From Caryophanales bacterium UBA1709 (GTDB lineage: Bacteria; Bacillota_I; Bacilli_A; RFN20; UBA1709), in assembly GCA_002317215.1 (NCBI GenBank), contig DCJD01000012.1, positions 28,611-92,610 on the forward strand: a stretch of DNA of 64,000 bases, in the 5' to 3' direction. The translations under genes were made by a program, and so were the position numbers. The notes under the pieces were generated by a model. The model worked only from the letters and a program-made list of their open reading frames with translations, did no database searches and was not told where the DNA came from. This document shows positions 26,605 to 34,521 of the stretch, piece by piece; position 1 is the stretch's first letter; every line of letters begins with the position of its first letter.

Positions 26605-26909
26605 TGATTAATATTAGAATTACTACAAAAAATGATTTAATTGAAGAGATTATTATCGATGGACATAGTAATTATGATGAGTATGGAAAGGACATTGTAT
26701 GTTCAGCTGTAAGCGCAATTACAATTGGCACTATTAATGCTCTTATTAAGCTTGTTAATAAAAATACTGTATATGCTAAAGATGATGGTTATGCATTAAT
26801 TAAATTTGAAAAAGATAATTCTAGTCAAATTATTGCTCAAACAATGATTATTCAACTAAAGTCGATTGAAGATTCATACAAAGAATTTTTAAAAATTATT
26901 TATTCTTAA
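26604..26909 (+). CDS. prp: Ribosomal-processing cysteine protease Prp
   Basis: A 101-residue protease that removes the N-terminal extension of ribosomal protein L27 in Bacillota. Catalytic residues are visible: His in DGHSNY (residue 21) and Cys in GKDIVCSAVSA (residue 33). It sits between rplU and rpmA as in other Bacillota, and the L27 encoded next has the matching cleavage motif, so the pair supports both calls. Confidence 0.95.
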   Translation: MINIRITTKNDLIEEIIIDGHSNYDEYGKDIVCSAVSAITIGTINALIKLVNKNTVYAKDDGYALIKFEKDNSSQIIAQTMIIQLKSIEDSYKEFLKIIYS

Positions 26910-26924
26910 TACGGAGGTGTAATT

Positions 26925-27209
26925 ATGTTATTAAAATTATGTTTGCAATTATTCGCATCCAAAAAGGGTGTTGGTTCTACTAAAAACGGTAGGGACAGCG
27001 AATCTAAGAGATTGGGCGCTAAATTAAGTGACGGACAAGTTTGTACTAAAGGCGCAATAATTTATAGACAACGTGGAACAAAAATTCATCCAGGAAATAA
27101 TGTAGGTAAAGGTGGAGATGACACTTTATTTGCATTAATCGATGGTGTTGTAAAATATGAAAGAGTTGGCAAGTGCCGTACTCGCGTTTCAGTCTATCCA
27201 AAAGCTTAG
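26925..27209 (+). CDS. rpmA: 50S ribosomal protein L27 with Prp-cleaved extension
   Basis: A 94-residue protein. The mature L27 start [14 protein letters not shown] is preceded by [11 protein letters not shown], the Prp recognition segment; cleavage is expected after LQLFA (residue 11). The mature N-terminus reaches into the peptidyl-transferase centre, so uncut L27 would be defective. CGGAGGTG precedes the ATG, and a terminator follows at 27215. Confidence 0.97.
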   Translation: MLLKLCLQLFASKKGVGSTKNGRDSESKRLGAKLSDGQVCTKGAIIYRQRGTKIHPGNNVGKGGDDTLFALIDGVVKYERVGKCRTRVSVYPKA

Positions 27210-27214
27210 TTAAT

Positions 27215-27241
27215 AAATCCCCAATCGTTTGGGGGTTTGTT
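27215..27241 (+). terminator. Terminator (or attenuator) between rpmA and obgE
   Basis: CCCCAA-TCGT-TTGGGG with a T-rich tail (TTTGTTTATT). The tail is interrupted by G, so partial read-through into obgE is likely. Confidence 0.65.
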
Positions 27242-27257
27242 TATTAAAGGTGCATTT

Positions 27258-28538
27258 ATGTTATTTGTAGATAAAGTTAAGTTAGAAATTAAAGCAGGAA
27301 ATGGTGGCAATGGTGCTATTAGTTTTCATCGTGAGAAATACGTTGATAAAGGTGGACCAGCTGGAGGAGATGGGGGAAGAGGTGGAAGCATCTATTTCAC
27401 AAGTGATTCCGGTTTGACAACTTTATTAGATATTAAATATAGAAGAATAATTGAGGCTAAAAGTGGAGAAAACGGCGGTAAAAATAATATGTATGGTAGA
27501 TCTGCCGAAGATATTTATGTTAAAGTCCCTGTTGGCACTGTTGTTACTAATTTAGATGATAATCGCATTATTGCTGATTTTAAAAAGCCAAATGAAACTA
27601 AATTAATTGCTAAAGGTGGACGTGGAGGAAGAGGAAATGCTAAATTTTGTAATAGCGTAAATCAAGTTCCAAAAGTTGCTGAAAATGGTGAACCAGGAGA
27701 AGACTTTAATGCCTCGGTTGAGTTAAAACTTTTAGCCGACGTTGGTTTGGTTGGTTTACCAAGCGTTGGTAAGAGCAGCATTATTAGCTGTGTAAGCGCT
27801 TGTAAGCCAGAAATTGCTAGTTATCATTTCACAACTTTAATTCCAAATCTTGGCGTTGTAAGATCCGGTGATGATTCTTTTGTTATGGCTGATTTACCTG
27901 GGTTAATTGAAGGTGCCAGTCAAGGAAAAGGTTTGGGGCTTCAATTCTTAAGACACATTGAAAGATGTAAAGTTTTGATTCATGTTGTTGACATGGGTCA
28001 AGAGGAAGGTCGAGATGCTTTAGAAGATTTTAGAGTTATTAATAAAGAATTAGAAAAATATAAAACTATTCTTTTAAATAAACCAATGATTGTAGCTGCA
28101 AATAAAATGGATGTTGATGGTGCTAAAGAGAATTTGGAAAGATTTAAAAAAGAATTTAAAGATTATGATATTTTTCCAATATCAAGTTTAACTCATAGCG
28201 GTTTAGATGCTTTAATCTTTAAGGCAAATGAGATTGTTAAAAAAGAAAAAGAATCTGCATTGCTTAGTGAGGAAGATATACAAACAAGTCATGTTTACAA
28301 AATCAAAGAGAAAGATAAAGGATATATCATTACTCATCCATCGCTTCATCTTTGGGTTGTAAGTGGAGAAAGAATTGAAAAATTGTATAGAATGACCAAT
28401 ATCACTGATGATGAAGGATTTATGTATTTGATATCAGTTATGAGAAAGATGGGTATTGATGATGAATTAACTGAACTTGGCGCAGTTGATGGTGATACTA
28501 TTAAGCTATGCGATTTAGAAATGGATTATTTTAGTTAA
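27258..28538 (+). CDS. obgE: Obg-family GTPase
   Basis: A 426-residue GTPase for 50S maturation and stress control. The glycine-rich Obg domain (AGNGGNGAISFHREK, GGPAGGDGGRGG) covers about 1-158. The G domain has GLPSVGKSS (about 165), DLPGLIEGAS, and NKMD. The C-terminal OCT domain is present (about 340-426). I choose ATG 27258 with AAAGGTG upstream; an in-frame TTG at 27237 lies inside the terminator. The ABC exporter gene starts 2 bases after its stop. Confidence 0.95.
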   Translation: MLFVDKVKLEIKAGNGGNGAISFHREKYVDKGGPAGGDGGRGGSIYFTSDSGLTTLLDIKYRRIIEAKSGENGGKNNMYGRSAEDIYVKVPVGTVVTNLDDNRIIADFKKPNETKLIAKGGRGGRGNAKFCNSVNQVPKVAENGEPGEDFNASVELKLLADVGLVGLPSVGKSSIISCVSACKPEIASYHFTTLIPNLGVVRSGDDSFVMADLPGLIEGASQGKGLGLQFLRHIERCKVLIHVVDMGQEEGRDALEDFRVINKELEKYKTILLNKPMIVAANKMDVDGAKENLERFKKEFKDYDIFPISSLTHSGLDALIFKANEIVKKEKESALLSEEDIQTSHVYKIKEKDKGYIITHPSLHLWVVSGERIEKLYRMTNITDDEGFMYLISVMRKMGIDDELTELGAVDGDTIKLCDLEMDYFS

Positions 28539-28540
28539 TT

Positions 28541-30331
28541 ATGAATGTAGTAAGATTATTGAATAAATTTAGCAAAAAGTTTTTATGGATAATCGGGTTG
28601 ATTGTTGGTGTTACTTTTTTGCTTAACTATATTAGAAGCTTAGTTCCATTATTGATTGGACAAGTATTTAGCATACTTGAAAATAAAGAATCCAATCTAC
28701 CTGATTACTTATTATTCTTTTTTAATAACAAAGAAGGAATTAGTGCGATTATAACTGTTGCAGTTTCTATTCTTTGCGTTTGCTTAGTAAGAGAAATAGT
28801 CAATGTATTTTCTGATTTTATTATCGGTTATGCTGGTGAATCAATTGGATATGTTATTCAAAACGGATTTTATGAACATGTTCAAGATTTACCTTATTCA
28901 TATTTAAACCGTGTTGAAACCGGAGATTTAATACAAAGATCAACTAATGATATAAATAGAGTTAAACAATTCTATGGTGAAGTATTACCTGAAATGATTA
29001 ATAATATTTTAAAAATCATTATTTATTCAACTCAGATATTTATGATTGTAAAAGATGATTTAGCAATCGGCTTTGCAATCATGGGTTTTATTCCAATTAT
29101 TATTGTATTAGCCTTAGTATTTTTTAAAGGAATGGTCAAATACTTTGATGCTTTTGAAACTAACGAAGGAAAAGTATCAACTGTGGTTCAAGAAAATTTA
29201 ACAGGTATCCGTGTTGTAAAAGCATTCGCTAATGAAGAATTAGAAATTAGAAAAGAAAGATCAATAATGAATAGATTTGGTATAGCTTGGAAAAACATGA
29301 TGAACCGTCTAACGGGATATTGGCCAACTGGAGATTTTCTTGGTTATACTATGCTTCTTGTCGCTTTTACAATGGGCGCTTTAAGCATTAAAAATAATAT
29401 TTTAACGTTATCAACAGTTGTATCATTGATATTCTATGTGGAATATTTAATGTGGCCAACTAGAATGCTTGGAAGAGAATTGAGTAATTTAGGAAGAACT
29501 AATATTGCTGCTAAAAGAATTCTTGAAATATGTGAGATGCCAAGCGAATATGATATTTGTAACGGGGATTTAAAAGAACCAATTAAAGGTGGCATTGAAT
29601 TTAAAAATGTTGGTTTTAAATTTGATGATGCAAACTTTCCATTACTAAAAAATGTCTCATTTAAAATTGAACCAGGTCAAACTGTATCGATTATTGGCAA
29701 AACTGGATGTGGTAAATCCACTTTAGTATCATTGATTAATAGACTTGTTGAACCAACAGAAGGAAAGATATTAATTGATGGGATAGAAAGTACTAGATTT
29801 GAGAAAAAATATTTAAGAAGCAAAATTGGTTTAGTATTGCAAGAACCATTCTTGTTCACTAAAACTATTGCCGATAATATTGGCATAGCACAAGGATCAA
29901 AAGATTTAGATGTAATAAAAGATGTTTCCGATATCGCAAGTGTTAGAAATGATATTGAACGTTTTGAAGAAGGATATGATACATTAGTTGGCGAAAGAGG
30001 AGTTACTCTTTCTGGCGGTCAAAAGCAAAGAATTAGTATAGCTAGAGCTATTGTTGATGAAAAACCAATTCTAATTTTTGATGATTCATTAAGTGCGGTT
30101 GATACCGAAACTGATATTCATATTAGAAATGCTTTAAAATCAAGAAAATTAAAATCAACAACAATACTGATTACTCATAGAATCTCAACTGCTAAAGATT
30201 CTGATTTAATAATCGTTTTAGAAGATGGGAAGATTAGTAATATTGGAAAACATGATCAATTAATTAAACAACCAGGATTATATAAAGAAATCTGGGATAT
30301 CCAATCTAGCATTGAAAGAGAAGGTGAATAA
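28541..30331 (+). CDS. ABC exporter half-transporter, degenerate-site subunit (BmrC/YheI-like)
   Basis: A 596-residue protein with six N-terminal membrane helices (about 15-310) and an ATPase domain. Walker A is GKTGCGKST (about 386), the signature is LSGGQKQR, and Walker B is ILIFDDSLSAVD. The catalytic Glu after Walker B is replaced by Asp, as in the non-hydrolysing site of heterodimeric exporters (BmrCD, LmrCD, TM287/288). It pairs with the next gene. Drug or lipid-like substrates are typical; no C39 peptidase domain is present. Confidence 0.92.
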   Translation: MNVVRLLNKFSKKFLWIIGLIVGVTFLLNYIRSLVPLLIGQVFSILENKESNLPDYLLFFFNNKEGISAIITVAVSILCVCLVREIVNVFSDFIIGYAGESIGYVIQNGFYEHVQDLPYSYLNRVETGDLIQRSTNDINRVKQFYGEVLPEMINNILKIIIYSTQIFMIVKDDLAIGFAIMGFIPIIIVLALVFFKGMVKYFDAFETNEGKVSTVVQENLTGIRVVKAFANEELEIRKERSIMNRFGIAWKNMMNRLTGYWPTGDFLGYTMLLVAFTMGALSIKNNILTLSTVVSLIFYVEYLMWPTRMLGRELSNLGRTNIAAKRILEICEMPSEYDICNGDLKEPIKGGIEFKNVGFKFDDANFPLLKNVSFKIEPGQTVSIIGKTGCGKSTLVSLINRLVEPTEGKILIDGIESTRFEKKYLRSKIGLVLQEPFLFTKTIADNIGIAQGSKDLDVIKDVSDIASVRNDIERFEEGYDTLVGERGVTLSGGQKQRISIARAIVDEKPILIFDDSLSAVDTETDIHIRNALKSRKLKSTTILITHRISTAKDSDLIIVLEDGKISNIGKHDQLIKQPGLYKEIWDIQSSIEREGE

Positions 30332-30332
30332 T

Positions 30333-32174
30333 ATGAATGAAGAATACGATGATATTGACCTTAAGTCTAAATTAGATGCTAAGCTTTGGAAAAGAATTTT
30401 AAAGTATTTATTGCCATATAAAAAATACTTGTTTTTGGGTATTGCTGGAGTATTGATGCAAGCGTTCCTAGAAACTAAAATTATTGAATTTATTAGTCAA
30501 CAAGGTATTGAAAAATATATTGAAAGTGGTTTTAATGGAACAACATTTAGTTTATTTGTTGCTGGATTATTTGGCTTAATTGTTTTGGATGCAATAGTTT
30601 CAAGATGCTTCTTTTGGGCGTGTTCTAGATTAGAATGGTTTTTGTATAGTGATATGACAAATGAAGTATATGATCATTTGCAAGGTTTATCTTATTCATT
30701 TTTTGATAAATACTCTGTTGGATGGTTAATGGCTAGAACCACTAGTGATACTAGCAAGGTTGGAGAATTAATATCTTGGGGTTTTTCTGATTTAATATGG
30801 TGTATTTGTAAATTAATATTTATTTTTATTACGATGCTAAAGTATAGCGTTAAATTATCATTAGTTATGGCAATTGCTGTACCTACTTTAGTTATTATTT
30901 CTTATTTCTTCAGAAAGATTATTGTTAAATATTTCTGGAGAGTAAGAAAGTTAGGATCTCAAGTTACATCATCTTTAAATGAAGGAATTAGTGGTGCTAA
31001 AACTAGCAAAGTTTTAGTTATTGAAGATAAGAATTCAAAAGAATTTGATCAATTAACAACCAAATATAAAAATGTTAGTTTAAGAAGGGTCATTTTCACT
31101 ACATTATATTATCAATCTATTGCCTTCTTATCAGCTTGTGGCATTGCTGCAATGTGTTATTTTGGTGGAGTTAGTGTAATAAAAGGAACTATCGAAGTCA
31201 GCGTATTATTCTTATTTATTTCATATTCAACAAACTTCTTTGAACCGGTTTTGGGTGTTGCAAGAACAACAAACGATATGAAGCATGCTCAAGTTAGCGC
31301 TTCGCGTATTTGCAATTTACTCGATGTTAAAACAGAGATTCCTGATTCCAAAGAAGTAATTGAAAAATATGGAACATATGTAAATCCAAAGAAAGAAAAT
31401 TGGGAAGAGTTAAAAGGAAATGTAAGATTTGAAAATGTTTCTTTTAAATATACCACAGGTTCAGGAAGATATATTTTAGAAAACTTCAATCTAAATGTTG
31501 AAGAAGGAAAAACAATTGCTATTGTTGGAGAAACCGGAGCTGGTAAGTCTACTATTGTTAATTTATTATGCCGTTTTTATGAGCCAACTAGTGGTACCAT
31601 TTATATCGATGGTAAGGATTATAAAGAAAGAAGTGTTAATTGGCTTCATTCGAATTTGGGCTATGTAATGCAAACTCCACATTTATTTAGTGGAACTATC
31701 AAAGAAAACATTCGTTATGGCAATATGAATGCTACCGATGAAGAAATTATCGCAGCAGCAAAAGCTGCTAATGCTGATGATTTTATAAATAAATTAGAGA
31801 ATGGTTACAATACTGAAGTTGGCGAAGGTGGAAATAGATTATCACAAGGTCAAAAGCAATTGATTAGTTTTGCTAGAGCTATCGTAGCTAATCCAAGAAT
31901 TATTGTATTGGATGAAGCAACTAGTAGTATCGATACAAAAACTGAAGCTTTAATTCAAAAAGCTATTTCAAATATTTTAAAAGGTAGAACCAGTTTTGTT
32001 ATAGCGCATAGATTGTCTACTATTGTTAATGCTGATACGATTCTTGTTATTCAACAAGGAAAAATAACTGAAGAAGGAACTCATAAAGAATTAATGAAAT
32101 TAAAAGGTTATTATTATAAACTATATACAAATCAATTTATTGATGAAAAAATGTCTGAGATGGGGATTAAATAA
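30333..32174 (+). CDS. ABC exporter half-transporter, catalytic subunit (BmrD/YheH-like)
   Basis: A 613-residue partner of the preceding subunit, with six membrane helices then an ATPase domain. Walker A is GETGAGKST (about 405), the signature is LSQGQKQL, and Walker B is IIVLDEATSSID with the catalytic Glu intact. The non-canonical signature (LSQGQ for LSGGQ) belongs to the same composite site as the partner's degenerate Walker B, which is the expected asymmetry. ATG 30333 with AAGGTG is preferred to a TTG at 30312. Its stop overlaps nadE (TAATG). Confidence 0.92.
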   Translation: MNEEYDDIDLKSKLDAKLWKRILKYLLPYKKYLFLGIAGVLMQAFLETKIIEFISQQGIEKYIESGFNGTTFSLFVAGLFGLIVLDAIVSRCFFWACSRLEWFLYSDMTNEVYDHLQGLSYSFFDKYSVGWLMARTTSDTSKVGELISWGFSDLIWCICKLIFIFITMLKYSVKLSLVMAIAVPTLVIISYFFRKIIVKYFWRVRKLGSQVTSSLNEGISGAKTSKVLVIEDKNSKEFDQLTTKYKNVSLRRVIFTTLYYQSIAFLSACGIAAMCYFGGVSVIKGTIEVSVLFLFISYSTNFFEPVLGVARTTNDMKHAQVSASRICNLLDVKTEIPDSKEVIEKYGTYVNPKKENWEELKGNVRFENVSFKYTTGSGRYILENFNLNVEEGKTIAIVGETGAGKSTIVNLLCRFYEPTSGTIYIDGKDYKERSVNWLHSNLGYVMQTPHLFSGTIKENIRYGNMNATDEEIIAAAKAANADDFINKLENGYNTEVGEGGNRLSQGQKQLISFARAIVANPRIIVLDEATSSIDTKTEALIQKAISNILKGRTSFVIAHRLSTIVNADTILVIQQGKITEEGTHKELMKLKGYYYKLYTNQFIDEKMSEMGIK

Positions 32175-32881
32175 TGAATTTAGTTAAATATAGCGATTAC
32201 CTAGGAAACTTTTTAAAGAAATATTTAGAGGCCACAAAAGCTAGTGGCTATATTTTAGGTGTTAGCGGTGGAATTGATAGTGCTGTTGTCGCAGGATTAT
32301 TAAAAAAATATTTGCCAGAGAAGTGCTATTGTTTAGTTATGCCTATACATTCCTCAAAAGAGGATGGTGAACTCGTTTGCAAAGAATTAGATTTGCCTTA
32401 TCAAGTTCTCGATTTAACAAAAGTTTATGATAGTTATGTAGAAAATACCGAGAATGGCAAAGATCTTTCTTTAATTAATTTAAAAGTTAGATTAAGAATG
32501 GTTTCACTATATTATTATGCTCAGACAAGAAATATGCTTGTAATTGGTACAGATAATAAAGATGAATACTATACTGGTTATTTTACCAAGTTTGGCGATG
32601 GAGCATATGATGTTAATCCATTAAGACATTTAACAAAAGGTGAAGTAAGAGATCTTGCAAAAATACTAAATATAAATCAGAAAATAATTGATAAAAAACC
32701 ATCTGCAGATTTGATTGATGGAATTTGCGATGAAGATGAATTAAAGGTTTCTTATGATGATTTAGATAACTATTTAAAGCATAAAAGAATACCTAAAGAT
32801 GCAAAGAAAAGAATCAAATATTTGCACAAAATTAGTCAACATAAAAGAAAAATGCCAGTATTTCCTAAACCATATAAATAA
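32174..32881 (+). CDS. nadE: NAD synthetase, ammonia-dependent
   Basis: A 235-residue enzyme that amidates nicotinic acid adenine dinucleotide to NAD with ATP. The PP-loop GVSGGIDSAVVAGL (about 29-42) and the GTDNKDEYYTGYFTKFGDG segment (about 124-142) are family signatures. There is no glutaminase domain, so free ammonia is the N donor. It is coupled to the ABC exporter gene by a one-base overlap. Confidence 0.94.
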   Translation: MNLVKYSDYLGNFLKKYLEATKASGYILGVSGGIDSAVVAGLLKKYLPEKCYCLVMPIHSSKEDGELVCKELDLPYQVLDLTKVYDSYVENTENGKDLSLINLKVRLRMVSLYYYAQTRNMLVIGTDNKDEYYTGYFTKFGDGAYDVNPLRHLTKGEVRDLAKILNINQKIIDKKPSADLIDGICDEDELKVSYDDLDNYLKHKRIPKDAKKRIKYLHKISQHKRKMPVFPKPYK

Positions 32882-32894
32882 TAAGGAGGTTTAA

Positions 32895-33458
32895 ATGCTA
32901 GACTATATTAAAGGCAGCATTAAGGAAGTAAATAAGCATTATTTAGTAATAGAAGTAAAAGGATTTGGAATAGGTTTAAAAATATATCATTCAAATCCTT
33001 TTTTGTACTCAATTGAACAAGAATATAAAATATTAACTTATCTTCAAATTAAAGATGAAGAACGAAATCTATTTGGTTTTATAGATAGTTATCAAAAGGC
33101 CTTGTTTTTACATTTAATTGAAGTTAATGGTATAGGTCCAAAAACTGCAATGAATATATTAAGCTCAGATTCTACTGACAATATAATACTGGCTATTAAT
33201 AATAGCGATATTAACTATCTAAAATCAATCGGTGGAATTGGATTAAAAACTGCACAGCAAATAGTTATTACATTAAACGGAAAAATGAAAACGATGGATA
33301 TTAATCAATCGAATATCTATATTCAAACGAAAGAAGCTTTAAGAAATTTAAATTTTAAGAATAGCGAAATAAATGAAGTGTTTGCAAAATTAAAAAATAA
33401 CTACTCAAATGTAAACGAGTGTTTAAAGGACGCTTTAGTATTGCTCAGAGGAAACTAA
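32895..33458 (+). CDS. ruvA: Holliday junction helicase subunit RuvA
   Basis: A 187-residue DNA-binding protein, with the OB domain starting MLDYIKGSIKEVNKHYLVIE and paired helix-hairpin-helix motifs (VNGIGPKTAMNILS, IGGIGLKTAQQIV). It tetramerises on four-way junctions and loads RuvB. Slightly shorter than the usual 200 residues. AAGGAGG precedes the ATG, and ruvB follows after one base. Confidence 0.95.
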   Translation: MLDYIKGSIKEVNKHYLVIEVKGFGIGLKIYHSNPFLYSIEQEYKILTYLQIKDEERNLFGFIDSYQKALFLHLIEVNGIGPKTAMNILSSDSTDNIILAINNSDINYLKSIGGIGLKTAQQIVITLNGKMKTMDINQSNIYIQTKEALRNLNFKNSEINEVFAKLKNNYSNVNECLKDALVLLRGN

Positions 33459-33459
33459 T

Positions 33460-34380
33460 ATGAATGATAATACGAGTATAAGACCACAATATCTAGATGA
33501 TTTTATTGGTCAAGAAGACATTGTAAAGAATTTAAAAGTTTATATCGAATCATGTAAAAGCAGAAACGAAGTGTTGGATCATTGTTTATTTTATGGACCA
33601 CCTGGTCTTGGCAAAACCACAATTGCAAGAATTATCGCTAATGAAACAGGAGGAAACATTAAGGAAATTAGTGGTCCAACAATTGAAAAAGCCGGTGACC
33701 TAGCAGCGATTTTATCAACTTTAGCTGAAGGCGATGTATTATTTATTGATGAGATACATAGAATAGATAAAACGGCTGAAGAATTATTATATTCAGCAAT
33801 GGAAGATTATTGCATTAATGTAATGGTCGGGAGTGATACATCTGCTAGAAATATAACTATAGATCTTCCTCCTTTTATACTGGTTGGAGCAACTACAAAG
33901 ATAGGATTAATTTCTCACCCTCTTAGAGATCGTTTTGGTATAACATTTAAGTTCAGCGAATATAGCGAAGAATCAATTAGAAGAATTATAGTAAGGACCG
34001 CTTCAATATTGGATATAAATTTTGATTTAGAAAGCACAAAATTTATTGCTTCTATTTCGCGAGGAACACCCCGTATTTCAAATAAAATAGTCCGAAGAAT
34101 ACGTGATTTTCTCGATTTTGATAATATTTCTAATCCCTCAATCTCTATGATTAAAAAATATACAAAAATAATAGGATATGATGCAGATGGTTTAACTAGC
34201 GAAGATAGAGAATATATTTCAATCTTAAGAGATAAATTTAACGGTGGTCCAGTTGGCTTAGTATTAATATCGGAATTAATGAATGATGAACCATCGAATA
34301 TTGAGCAAGTAATTGAACCATATTTATTGAAAAAAGGCATTATACAACGAACTCCTAAAGGTAGAATACTATTAAAATAA
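33460..34380 (+). CDS. ruvB: Holliday junction branch-migration ATPase RuvB
   Basis: A 306-residue AAA+ motor. It starts at the RPQYLDDFIGQ segment, so the longer N-terminal extension of many RuvB proteins is missing. Walker A is GPPGLGKTT (about 45), Walker B is VLFIDEIHR, and sensor 1 is VGATTK. The C-terminal winged-helix domain ends PYLLKKGIIQRTPKGR. A possible AT-only palindrome overlaps the stop (34374-34393). Confidence 0.95.
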   Translation: MNDNTSIRPQYLDDFIGQEDIVKNLKVYIESCKSRNEVLDHCLFYGPPGLGKTTIARIIANETGGNIKEISGPTIEKAGDLAAILSTLAEGDVLFIDEIHRIDKTAEELLYSAMEDYCINVMVGSDTSARNITIDLPPFILVGATTKIGLISHPLRDRFGITFKFSEYSEESIRRIIVRTASILDINFDLESTKFIASISRGTPRISNKIVRRIRDFLDFDNISNPSISMIKKYTKIIGYDADGLTSEDREYISILRDKFNGGPVGLVLISELMNDEPSNIEQVIEPYLLKKGIIQRTPKGRILLK

Positions 34381-34428
34381 TATTATTTTAAATGTGTTAA
34401 AAATACGCCATATTTATATTCTATTTTA

Positions 34429-34457
34429 TTGAAAATATAATATTATAATGATAATAT
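34429..34457 (+). promoter_or_regulatory. Promoter of secDF
   Basis: TTGAAA (34429-34434), a 17-base spacer, TAATAT (34452-34457). The rest of the 34381-34521 gap is AT-rich with no further structure that I can see. Confidence 0.5.
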
Positions 34458-34521
34458 TATTAAGACTTTTATCTTTTTTGTGCTTATTTTATAAAAAGAG
34501 AAGTAGTTTGGAGGATATACA

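Noticed and set aside
28541..32174. ABC pair as the exporter of the GG-leader peptide
   Set aside because: Neither subunit has an N-terminal C39 peptidase domain, and the pair has the features of a BmrCD-type drug exporter; linkage is loose (five genes apart).
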